Shown here: positions 17,151 to 24,675 of the stretch, piece after piece | Numbering within the stretch: position 1 is the stretch's first letter | How the letters are laid out: every line of letters begins with the position of its first letter | Assembly (NCBI RefSeq): GCF_026341125.1 | Contig: NZ_JAPEOR010000003.1 | Span: 1,612,001 to 1,676,000, forward strand | Length of the DNA stretch: 64,000 nucleotides | From: Streptomyces sp. NBC_01142 | Lineage (GTDB): Bacteria; Actinomycetota; Actinomycetes; Streptomycetales; Streptomycetaceae | Reading direction: 5' to 3' | Program-made: the position numbers and the translations under genes | The notes under the pieces: model-generated | The model's database searches: none | What the model was told of the DNA's origin: nothing | What the model saw: only the letters and a program-made list of their open reading frames with translations

Positions 17151-17496
17151 CAGGCTGGGGCTCGGGCAGGTTCTGGAGGGCCATGCGAGCGTCGACTCGT
17201 TCGCCGGGCGCGCACGCGTTCCACCAGGGGTGGGCGACGATCGCGGCCGAGAGCCGGATCATGCGTCGCCGCAGCTGCCGCTCCTGCACGATCTGCTCGG
17301 GCGTGTAGCCGGGGGAGTCGGCAAAGGTGACGGTCTGGGTGACCGAGCCCATCAGCTGCCGCTCGTATGTCCGGCCCGAGCTCGGCTCGACGGACCAGGG
17401 CAGAGAGCGGCACAGCTGCTCGTACTGAGCGCGGACGCGGTGCAGCTGGAGCTGCAGGGCCTGCAGGCGCTCGGGGAAGTTGTAGGTGGTGCTCAC
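17107..17496 (-). CDS. Hypothetical protein with altered C-terminus
   Basis: A 129-aa protein starting at GTG 17496, with a long N-terminal helix (FPERLQALQLQLHRVRAQYE), then WSVEPSSGRTYERQLMGSVT and TPEQIVQERQLRRRM. It has no membrane segment, and I do not recognise a domain. Its last 15-20 codons lie antisense to the Tn3 remnant, so its natural 3' end was probably replaced. An SOS-like motif (17515-17529) lies just upstream and resembles one in front of dnaE2. Confidence 0.6.
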   Translation of the reverse strand: MSTTYNFPERLQALQLQLHRVRAQYEQLCRSLPWSVEPSSGRTYERQLMGSVTQTVTFADSPGYTPEQIVQERQLRRRMIRLSAAIVAHPWWNACAPGERVDARMALQNLPEPQPERRPPSTGVEARKL

Positions 17497-17514
17497 TCAC
17501 CTAATGATACGCAT

Positions 17515-17529
17515 GTTCGAATTTTGTTC
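17515..17529. promoter_or_regulatory. SOS-like motif upstream of hypothetical gene
   Basis: GTTCGAATTTTGTTC lies 19 bases before the GTG of the minus-strand gene. It shares GTTCGAATT...TGTTC with the motif before dnaE2 at 19957-19972, but the spacing differs by one base. LexA is a candidate ligand, on weak evidence. Confidence 0.35.
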
Positions 17530-17560
17530 TCGGTGACACGCGGGGCGAGCCCGGTGCCCT

Positions 17561-18017
17561 TGTGACTGAGCGCTTCACTTGGCGAGTTAGCGCTTGAGTT
17601 GGCGAGGCTGAGCGCTTCAATTGGCGGGCTCGTGCTCAGTAACGACGCACCGCCGCCTGCCTGGCACCCCGGCCAGCTCCCTGACCGGGCAGATCACATC
17701 GAGCCGTCTTCCAGGTCACCGTCCACCGCCGGGCCCAACCCTGCCCCGACTCCAGCAGCCGCGATCCGCGGATCGATGGCGTACGGCACGACAAGATCGT
17801 CCAGGGTGCGGCTGTGCGACCACACGCGCCGGGACCCGTCCTCTGGGCGTACAGACCGAAGACTCCATGCACCCAGCACAGCCCTCGTGTGCAGCGTCCT
17901 GTACCACTTCACCAGAAACCGGATCAGCCCAAGGTCAAGCGCTACCCTGCCCGCCAACTGAAGCGCTCGGCCTAGCCAACTCAAGCGCCAACTCGCCAAG
18001 TGAAGCGCTCAGTCACA
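17561..18017. mobile_element. Non-autonomous element with 69-bp inverted ends and 5-bp target duplication
   Basis: Positions 17561-17629 and 17949-18017 are inverted copies of one another with about five mismatches over 69 bp. Each begins TGTGACTGAG at the outer edge, so the ends are TG...CA. The element is flanked by GCCCT on both sides, a 5-bp direct repeat. The 319-bp core has no plausible gene. Each arm carries three copies of a 15-bp iteron (GCGCTTSARTTGGCG) with 20-22 bp periodicity. TG/CA ends, multiple sites per end and a 5-bp duplication fit IS21- or Mu/Tn7-like DDE transposition supplied in trans. It lies 38 bp beyond the end of ku. Confidence 0.8.
17570..17626 (+). repeat. Three iterons in left end of the element
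   Basis: GCGCTTCACTTGGCG (17570-17584), GCGCTTGAGTTGGCG (17590-17604; the first base is shared with the spacer) and GCGCTTCAATTGGCG (17612-17626). They differ only at three inner positions. The same three occur inverted in the right end (17949-18017). They look like tandem transposase-binding sites. Confidence 0.75.
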
Positions 18018-18054
18018 GCCCTGCGCGCCCGCCGGCGAGCCGGTCGTGATCGCT

Positions 18055-18984
18055 TCACGCGCTCTTGTGGGGGATGTGCCCGCCCGCCTTCTTCTTGCCT
18101 GCGGTCTTCTTCGCCGAGCTCCTCTTGGCCGCCGACGTGGTCTTCTTCGCGGCGCGGTTCCTGGTCGGCATCTCGTGGACGGCGGCGGGCTCGCCGCGCG
18201 CTTCGCGGGCCTTCTCGACGCTCTCGCTGAGGGCGGCCATGAGGTCGACGATGGGCGCTCGCTGGCCCTCGTCCCCACTCTCCGCGGGAGAGAGCTGACG
18301 GCCGTCCGCCTTGGCCGCGATGATCTTTTCCAGGGCCTCGGTGTAGTGATCGGTCAGATCGCCGACGTCACCGATGTCGTCGCTGGAGAGCGCCTCGGCC
18401 AGGGCGAGCGCGCTCTGGATCTCGTGCTCGGGCAGGCTCTCCTCGGGCGGCGCGAGCGCGGCGGAGTCCCGGATCTCGTCGGCGGCCAGCAGCTGATGGA
18501 GGACCAGCACGTTGTCTTTCACGCGCAGGAGCCCGAGCCGCTCGCGGTCGCGCAGTGAGTACCGGACGACGGCGGCCTTCGACGTCCGCTGCAAAGCCTT
18601 GACGATCAACGAGTACGGCTTGGCCGCGATGTCGCCGTGGGCGGCCAGGTAGTACGCCCGACCGATGCTCACCGCGTCGATGCTCTCGTACGCGTTGAAG
18701 CCGATCACCTCGATCGCCCGCACCGACTCCAGCGGCAGACCGTCCAGGTCCGCATCGGTGATCTCGACAAGGGAGCCGTCCGGGGCCTCATAGCCGCGGC
18801 CGATCTGGTCCTGGCTCAGCTGCTCACCGCACTGCTCACAGATTTTGCGGTTGCGGATCCGCCCGCCGTCGGCGGTATGGATCTGCCGAAAGGCGATGCT
18901 GTGCGACTCCGTGGCTGGCCAAACCGACACCGGGATGGTCACCAAACCGAAGGACACCGCGCTGTTCATCAAGGGGTGTGGCAT
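18055..18984 (-). CDS. ku: Non-homologous end-joining protein Ku
   Basis: A 309-aa bacterial Ku with the typical N-terminus (SAVSFGLVTIPVSVWPATES), core (IGRGYEAPDGSLVEITDADL), LVIVKALQ-like strand and a Lys/Ala-rich C-terminal tail from about residue 270 (AAKKTTSAAKRSSAKKTAGK) of the kind that binds DNA in mycobacterial and Streptomyces Ku. The start is ATG 18984; the longer frame upstream is not protein-like. Bacterial Ku homodimers bind double-strand ends and recruit LigD. No ligD gene is in the window, so this is likely an accessory Ku paralogue. Confidence 0.92.
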   Translation of the reverse strand: MPHPLMNSAVSFGLVTIPVSVWPATESHSIAFRQIHTADGGRIRNRKICEQCGEQLSQDQIGRGYEAPDGSLVEITDADLDGLPLESVRAIEVIGFNAYESIDAVSIGRAYYLAAHGDIAAKPYSLIVKALQRTSKAAVVRYSLRDRERLGLLRVKDNVLVLHQLLAADEIRDSAALAPPEESLPEHEIQSALALAEALSSDDIGDVGDLTDHYTEALEKIIAAKADGRQLSPAESGDEGQRAPIVDLMAALSESVEKAREARGEPAAVHEMPTRNRAAKKTTSAAKRSSAKKTAGKKKAGGHIPHKSA

Positions 18985-19297
18985 GGCGCTCCTTGTACGG
19001 CCCCCGCGATCAAGGGTACGAGCCTCTGCGTGGGCATGGAAAGCCCTCCCCAGCACCGCGGCGGCCCGAAGCCGGACCGCGAGAACTCTCGTGCCGGTGG
19101 TCTGGGCCAGCGCCGCCCTGCCCCCTCCGTACTCGACCTCCGCCGCGACAGAGCTGTGGTCGGGTAGCGCCGTAGATGGCCCGTCCGGCCAAGTGCGCGC
19201 TCAGAACGTCCCGAGGCCTTCACTCGGGGGCGGGTCCGGTTGCCGCCCTGGCCACCCGCCCACGGGCACCGGCTGGGGTGCCAGTAGCGTCCGTTCC
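18985..19297. other. Divergent intergenic region between ku and SMI1/KNR4 gene
   Basis: A promoter-sized region for two divergent genes. I see no coding frame or clear operator. Confidence 0.35.
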
Positions 19298-19861
19298 ATG
19301 ATCGCCCTCGATGCCCTCGTCCGCCTCTGCCCGCCGCCCGTCGAACCGCCGCCCGCGGTGGACTGGGCGCAGGCCGAGCGCGCCATGGGTACGGCTCTGC
19401 CCGCTGACTACAAGCAGCTCGTCGAGACATACGGCGACGGCATCTTCGACGACACGATCTGGCTACTCGTCCCCGACTCCGCCTACAGCGACTGCGATCT
19501 GCACGCGCAGACGACGGAACGGGACGAGATCTTGGCCGACCTGTGGGAGTTCGAGGCGAAGCCTGCCGGCCTGCTGGAGGCGGGGGCGCGGGTCCTGCCG
19601 TGGGCATTCGAGGAGGGCACGGGGGCGTTCCTGTACTGGCTGTCGCGGCCCGGCCAGCACCCCGACGAGTGGAGCGTGCTCTACAACGAGGGGCGCGGAC
19701 CCCTGTGGGAGTACCACGACATGGGGTGCTTGGCCTTCTTGCTGGCGGTGCTCACCGGAACGGCGGAGACGGAGTACTTCGGCTATCTCTACGACGTGCT
19801 GAAGCCGACGGAGCACCGCTTCGAGACGGCCGACCAGACCCTCGGAACGTCCCGCCGCTGA
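19298..19861 (+). CDS. SMI1/KNR4 (SUKH) family protein
   Basis: A 187-aa protein with the SUKH signature: TALPADYKQLVETYGDGIFD followed by LLVPDSAYSDCDL, then ARVLPWAFEEGTGAFLYWLS and YFGYLYDVL. In bacteria this superfamily is dominated by immunity proteins against polymorphic toxins. No toxin gene adjoins it, so it may be an orphan immunity gene or a Streptomyces housekeeping member. A perfect hairpin terminator follows. No membrane or signal segment is present. Confidence 0.85.
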   Translation: MIALDALVRLCPPPVEPPPAVDWAQAERAMGTALPADYKQLVETYGDGIFDDTIWLLVPDSAYSDCDLHAQTTERDEILADLWEFEAKPAGLLEAGARVLPWAFEEGTGAFLYWLSRPGQHPDEWSVLYNEGRGPLWEYHDMGCLAFLLAVLTGTAETEYFGYLYDVLKPTEHRFETADQTLGTSRR

Positions 19862-19867
19862 CGCCGT

Positions 19868-19910
19868 CTGAGCGCCGTACCTGGCCAGTCCGGCCAGGTA
19901 CGGCGCTCAG
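19868..19910. terminator. Perfect 19-bp hairpin after SMI1/KNR4 gene
   Basis: CTGAGCGCCGTACCTGGCC pairs without mismatch with 19892-19910 around a 5-base loop. It begins 6 bp after the stop codon. Confidence 0.85.
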
Positions 19911-19956
19911 TCACAAGAGCACCAGTTGGCTGAACATAGACGCCTCATCCTCGCGT

Positions 19957-19972
19957 GTTCGAATTGATGTTC
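19957..19972. promoter_or_regulatory. Candidate LexA/SOS box upstream of dnaE2
   Basis: On the minus strand this reads GAACATCAATTCGAAC. It includes CGAAC-N4-ATTCG-like spacing, one base off the actinobacterial SOS consensus CGAACNNNNGTTCG (best fit 19960-19973). It lies 65 bp upstream of the dnaE2 ATG. In actinobacteria dnaE2 and imuB are LexA-regulated, so this is the expected site. Confidence 0.6.
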
Positions 19973-20036
19973 GATACAGTTGAAGCGTAGCCGGATCGAT
20001 TGGTGCGGATTTGGGGGTATCTGGGCGGAGGGTGTC

Positions 20037-23000
20037 ATGCGAGGAGGCGTCCCTCACCTGCACGTCAGCAGTGGGTTTTCGGCCCGCTACGGCGCATCGC
20101 ACCCGCGCGACCTCATCGCCCGGGCCGCTGCGCGCGAGATCGGGACGGTGGCGCTGACTGACCGCGACATGGTCACCGGCACGGTGCGCTTCGCGAAGGC
20201 GGCCGCGGCCGCCGGAGTGAAGCCGGTGTTCGGCGTCGATCTCGGCGTTGCCGCCCATGTTCCACCGGCCGAGGTGCGCCGCCGGACCCCGGTGCGAGGC
20301 GGTGCGCATGTCGCGGAGGCCGCCTTCCGGGCGACGTTCCTGGCCCGGGCCGCGGGCGGGTGGGGGCGGCTATGCCGGCTGGTGTCCTGCGCGCATGCCG
20401 CGGCCTTCCCCACGGGCACGCCGCCCATGGCGTCGTGGGAGATGCTCGCCCAGCACGCGGGCGAAGGCCTGATGGTGCTGCTCGGTCCCGCGTCGGAGCC
20501 CCTTCGCGCCCTCGCGGCCGGGCGCGCGGACGTCGCCGAGCGGCTCCTCGCCCCGTGGCAGCAGATCACCGGCGACGGGCTGCGGCTGGAGGTCGTGTGC
20601 TGGGGTCTGTCCGGCACCGGCCCGGGCTCTGTCCGTCTCGCCGCGCACACCCTCGCGCTCGCCGACCGGCTCGCCATCCCGGCCGTCCTGACCAACGCCG
20701 TCCGCTACGCCGACCCGGCCCAGCGCCGGATCGCGGACGTGCTGGACGCGGCCAGGCTGCTGCGGCCGGTCGACCGGCGGCGACGGGACTGCGGCGAGCG
20801 CTGGCTCAAGGACGGGCCCGCGATGACCGGGATCGCGGAGCGGGTGGCGGCCGCCGCCGGGGCGGACCGGCGCCGCGCCGAGAGGCTGATCGCCGACACC
20901 GTCTTGGTCGCGGATGCGTGCGATGTCGACCCGGCCCGGGACCTGGGGCTTGGGGTGCCGCACTTCCCCGAACCCACCGTGGTCGGCGCCGAGCCGGCGC
21001 CGGACGGGGCGATGCGGCTGCTGCGGCAGCGGTGCGAGAGCGGCATGGTCGCCCGCGGCCTCGATCGCGACCAGCGCGCGATGGACCAGCTCGACTACGA
21101 GCTCGGCATCATCGGCCGGCTGCACTACGAGCCGTACTTCCTTGCCGTCGCCCAGGTCGTCGCCGACGTGCGTGACATGGGCATCCGGGTCGCTGCCCGC
21201 GGCTCCGGCGCCGGCTCCATGGTCAACCACAGCCTGTTCGTGGCCACCGCGAACCCCCTGGAGCACCGGCTGCTCTTCGAGCGCTTCCTGTCCGAGCGGC
21301 GCGCCTCGCTGCCGGACATCGACGTCGACGTCGAGTCCGCGCGCCGCCTTGAGGTCTACGACCGGATCATCGCCCGCTTCGGGCGGGAGCGGGTCGCGGT
21401 CACCGGCATGCCCGAGACATACCGCGCCCGCCACGCCCTGCGGGACACCGGCCTCGCGCTCGGGCTGACGCCGGCCACCGTGGACCGGATCGCGAAATCC
21501 TTCCCGCACATCCGCGCCTGTGACATCCGCTCGGCACTTACGGAGCTCCCCGAGCTCCGGCAACTTGCCGCCGAGGCAGAGCAGTTCGGGCCGCTGTGGG
21601 AGCTCGCCGAAGGCCTGGACGCGCTGCCACGCGGAATCGCCATGCACCCGTGCGGGGTGATCCTCTCCAACGTGAGCCTCCTGGACCGGCTGCCGGTGCA
21701 GCCCACCCCCGGGGGCGAGTATCCGATGCTCCAGGCCGACAAAGAGGACGTCGAGGATATGGGCCTGCTCAAGCTCGACGTCCTGGGGGTACGGATGCAG
21801 TCCGCCATGGCCCACGCCGTCAAGGAGATCTACCGCACGACCGGCAGGGCAATCGACCTAGACAACCCCGACCACGTCCCCCTCGACGACCGGTTCGCTT
21901 TCGCGCTCATCCAGAACTCGGACACGGTCGGCATGTTCCAGCTCGAGTCGCCCGGTCAGCAGGACCTGGTCGGCCGGCTCCAGCCCCGCGACCCGCAAGA
22001 CGTCATCGCCGACATCAGCCTGTTCCGTCCGGGCCCGGTCCAGGGCGGCATGCCCGCCCTCTACATCGCAGCCCGCCACGGCGCCGCACCCGCCTACCCC
22101 CACCCCGACCTGGAGCCGGTCCTGCGCGATACGTACGGGGTGACAATCTGGCACGAACAGATCATCGACATCCTCGCAGTCATGACCGGCTGCGACCGCG
22201 CTCTCGCCGAAGTAGCCCGCCGCGCCCTCAGCGACGAGCAGCGCCTGGCGAAGATCGAGACCTGGTTCCGGCAGCTGGCCGGCGCCCGCGGCTACAGCCC
22301 GAAGGTGCTCGACGACGTCTGGGACATCGTCTCCTCGTTCGGGGCGTACGGGTTCTGCCGAGCGCACGCCGTGGCGTTCGCCGTCCCGGCGCTGCAGTCC
22401 GCGTGGCTCAAGGCCCATCACCCCGCCGCTCTCTACGCGGGACTGCTGGAGCATGACCCGGGTATGTGGCCGGCCCGGGTCATCGTCGCCGACGCCCGTC
22501 GCCATGACGTCCCCGTTCTGCCCGTCGACATCAACGTCTCCAAGCCCCAGTACACGGTCGAGCAGACCGCATCCGGCTGGGGCGTCCGCATCTCCCTCGC
22601 GTCGGTGCACGGCATCTCCGACGACGAGGTCGCGAGGGTCACCGAGGGCCAGCCCTACACCTCCCTGCAGGACTTCTATGCCCGCGCCCACCCCAAGCTC
22701 CCGACCCTCGAGCGCCTCATCCGCATCGGCGCACTCGACCCGCTCAAAGGCGAGGCGACGCGACGGGACCTGCTACTGCAGGCAACCGAACTCCACCGCC
22801 AGGCCCGTACCCGCCCTGGCGCCAGCCAGCTCCCGCTCGACACCACGCTCCACGCCGCCAGCCCGTCCGGACTGCGGGAGATGACCGCCCGCGAACGGCT
22901 GGAAGCCGAGCTCGGCGTCCTCGAGATCGACGTCTCCCGGCACCTGATGGAGGACCACCACCGACTGCTGCGCGAGATCGGCGCCACCGACGCCGCGCAC

Positions 23001-23483
23001 CTTCGCGCGATGCACCCCGGACAACGCGTCCTCGTCGCCGGCGTCCGCGCCTCCACCCAGACCCCGCCCATCGCGTCGGGAAAGCGGATCATCTTCGTCA
23101 CCCTCGAAGACGGCTCCGGCCTCGTCGACCTCGCCTTCTTCGAGAACTCCCACGAGCAGTGCGCGCACACGATTTTCCACCACGGCCTGCTCCTCGTCCG
23201 CGGCACGGTCGAAGCCCGCGGACCCCGGCGCACCGTGGTCGGCGAGATGGCCTGGGACCTCGACGAACTCGCCGCCGCCCGCGCCACCCACGGCCCTCAA
23301 GCCCTCCTCGACATGCTGGGCCAAGCCCCGGCGCCCACACCCGCCCAGTCCGGCCCCTCGCGGACGATCCCGGACGGCACCGCAGGCGCCCGCCTGCACC
23401 CATGGAGCGATCTTCAGCCGGCGGGGAGCCGCTCGGCCGAACTCACCCGCCTTGGGCACAAGAGCCAAGGGAGCGCCGGATGA
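20037..23483 (+). CDS. dnaE2: Error-prone DNA polymerase DnaE2 (ImuC)
   Basis: A 1148-aa C-family polymerase. ATG 20037 follows GGAGGGTGTC; an in-frame TTG at 19980 is less likely. The order is a PHP domain with HLHVSSGFSARYGASHP, then the palm with the catalytic PDIDVDVES (about residue 425) and the GMFQLESPGQQDL and SFGAYGFCRAHAVAFA blocks, then helix-hairpin-helix and OB-fold (ASGKRIIFVTLEDGSGLVDL). DnaE2 carries out damage-induced mutagenic synthesis with ImuB. Its stop overlaps the next start (ATGA). The tail beyond residue 1100 is low complexity. The gene appears intact. Confidence 0.95.
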   Translation: MRGGVPHLHVSSGFSARYGASHPRDLIARAAAREIGTVALTDRDMVTGTVRFAKAAAAAGVKPVFGVDLGVAAHVPPAEVRRRTPVRGGAHVAEAAFRATFLARAAGGWGRLCRLVSCAHAAAFPTGTPPMASWEMLAQHAGEGLMVLLGPASEPLRALAAGRADVAERLLAPWQQITGDGLRLEVVCWGLSGTGPGSVRLAAHTLALADRLAIPAVLTNAVRYADPAQRRIADVLDAARLLRPVDRRRRDCGERWLKDGPAMTGIAERVAAAAGADRRRAERLIADTVLVADACDVDPARDLGLGVPHFPEPTVVGAEPAPDGAMRLLRQRCESGMVARGLDRDQRAMDQLDYELGIIGRLHYEPYFLAVAQVVADVRDMGIRVAARGSGAGSMVNHSLFVATANPLEHRLLFERFLSERRASLPDIDVDVESARRLEVYDRIIARFGRERVAVTGMPETYRARHALRDTGLALGLTPATVDRIAKSFPHIRACDIRSALTELPELRQLAAEAEQFGPLWELAEGLDALPRGIAMHPCGVILSNVSLLDRLPVQPTPGGEYPMLQADKEDVEDMGLLKLDVLGVRMQSAMAHAVKEIYRTTGRAIDLDNPDHVPLDDRFAFALIQNSDTVGMFQLESPGQQDLVGRLQPRDPQDVIADISLFRPGPVQGGMPALYIAARHGAAPAYPHPDLEPVLRDTYGVTIWHEQIIDILAVMTGCDRALAEVARRALSDEQRLAKIETWFRQLAGARGYSPKVLDDVWDIVSSFGAYGFCRAHAVAFAVPALQSAWLKAHHPAALYAGLLEHDPGMWPARVIVADARRHDVPVLPVDINVSKPQYTVEQTASGWGVRISLASVHGISDDEVARVTEGQPYTSLQDFYARAHPKLPTLERLIRIGALDPLKGEATRRDLLLQATELHRQARTRPGASQLPLDTTLHAASPSGLREMTARERLEAELGVLEIDVSRHLMEDHHRLLREIGATDAAHLRAMHPGQRVLVAGVRASTQTPPIASGKRIIFVTLEDGSGLVDLAFFENSHEQCAHTIFHHGLLLVRGTVEARGPRRTVVGEMAWDLDELAAARATHGPQALLDMLGQAPAPTPAQSGPSRTIPDGTAGARLHPWSDLQPAGSRSAELTRLGHKSQGSAG

Positions 23484-24488
23484 TCACGGACACCGCACTC
23501 CCGCGGCCGCGTGCGATCCTGCGGATCCACTTTCATCCCCTGGAACGGAGCGAAGAGCTGTACGAACAGCTGCTCGCCGTTCTCGAAGGCATCAGCCCCC
23601 GCATCGAGCCCCTGCGCGCCGACTGGTCCGCCTACGTCGACCTCACCGGCGCCCTCAATTTCTGGGACCGTGACGTCGAAGGCCTCATCGCTGTGCTCCG
23701 CCTCCGACTGCTCGCGCTCCACGGCGTTCAAAGCTCGGCCGGCGCTGGCCCCACACGCGGGATCTCGGCGATGGCCGCGGCCGCCACCCCACCCGGTGCC
23801 GCCACGGTTGTCCATGACGACCCCTACGAGATCGCCGCGTTCCTCCGCCCGAAGCCGGCCGCCACCCTGCCCGGCGTCGGCCCCAAGACCGCCCGCACGC
23901 TCGCCCGTTACGGCATCACCACCGTCGGCAACATTGCCGACACCCAGCTCCCTCCAGCGGATCCTCGGCGCCAGCGCCGCCCGCGAAGCCCACGACCTCG
24001 CCCACGGCATCGACGAGCGCTCCGTCGTCCCGGCCGCCGCCCCCAAGTCCGTGAGCACCAGCCACCGCTTCGACCACGACGAACTCGACCCCGACCACCA
24101 CCACCGCACCGTCCTCGCCCTGGTCGAGGAACTCGGCGCCCGGCTGCGCACCACCTGCGAGATCGCCCAGGCCCTCACGCTCACCGTCACCTACGCCGAC
24201 CGCACCCAGACCACCCGCAGCCGCACCCTCACCGAGCCGACCGCCCACACCCCCGCCCTCGCCACCACCGCGCGCGAACTCCTGACCGGATTCGGCCTCC
24301 AGCGCGCCCGCGTCCGCGCACTCGCCGTACGAGCAGAACGCCTCTGCCCCGTCGAACACGCCTCACACCAGCTCACCCTCGACGACCGCGACGAGAAGCT
24401 CCACCGTCTCGAATCCGCCCTCGACCGGGCTCGTGCCCGCTACGGTCCCGGCATCGGGGCCGCCTCCGCCTTCCCGAAGGCGGTGTGA
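23480..24488 (+). pseudogene. imuB: ImuB-like Y-family polymerase homologue, frameshifted
   Basis: ATG 23480 overlaps the dnaE2 stop. The first 155 codons match Streptomyces DnaE2-associated Y-family proteins (ILRIHFHPLERSEELYEQLL, then LPGVGPKTARTLARYGITTV). At about 23952 the frame changes: in the next frame the protein continues as SSLQRILGASAAREAHDLAH and runs to TGA 24486-24488 with the little-finger region. One extra C in ACCCAG restores it. The N-terminal catalytic Asp of active Y-polymerases is absent, as in ImuB, so its role would be as an adaptor for DnaE2. No imuA is next to it. Confidence 0.8.
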
Positions 24489-24511
24489 CTCCGGCTGCGG
24501 CCGGGGCGGCC

Positions 24512-24675
24512 AGGAAGAGATCAACGCCGAACACCCACGGGTGAGGGCCCGCGTCGAGCACACCTTCGCCCGCACGAAGAACTGGATGAGCCTGCGCGAC
24601 TGCAGTCAGAAAGGAGACGGCCGCCACCACCCCGCCGCCGCCATGCACAACTCGCCCTCGCCCGGGGAAACTTAG
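24512..24675 (+). pseudogene. IS5-type transposase C-terminal remnant
   Basis: The translated stretch EINAEHPRVRARVEHTFART then KNWMSLRDCSQKGDGRHH matches by pattern the C-terminal end of IS5-family DDE transposases, including the RARVEH motif. The expected ending HNLALARGN appears only after adding one base near 24648, so even this piece is broken. No left part of the element is present. It lies directly between imuB and the Imm49-like gene. Confidence 0.65.

Noticed and set aside
17630..17948. A small gene in the core of the inverted-end element
   Set aside because: Open frames there extend into the iteron arms, have no RBS and show no protein-like pattern.
19904..19916. GCGCTCAGTCACA as a solo end of the 17561-18017 element
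   Set aside because: Eight of its 13 bases are explained by the terminator stem, and no iterons accompany it.
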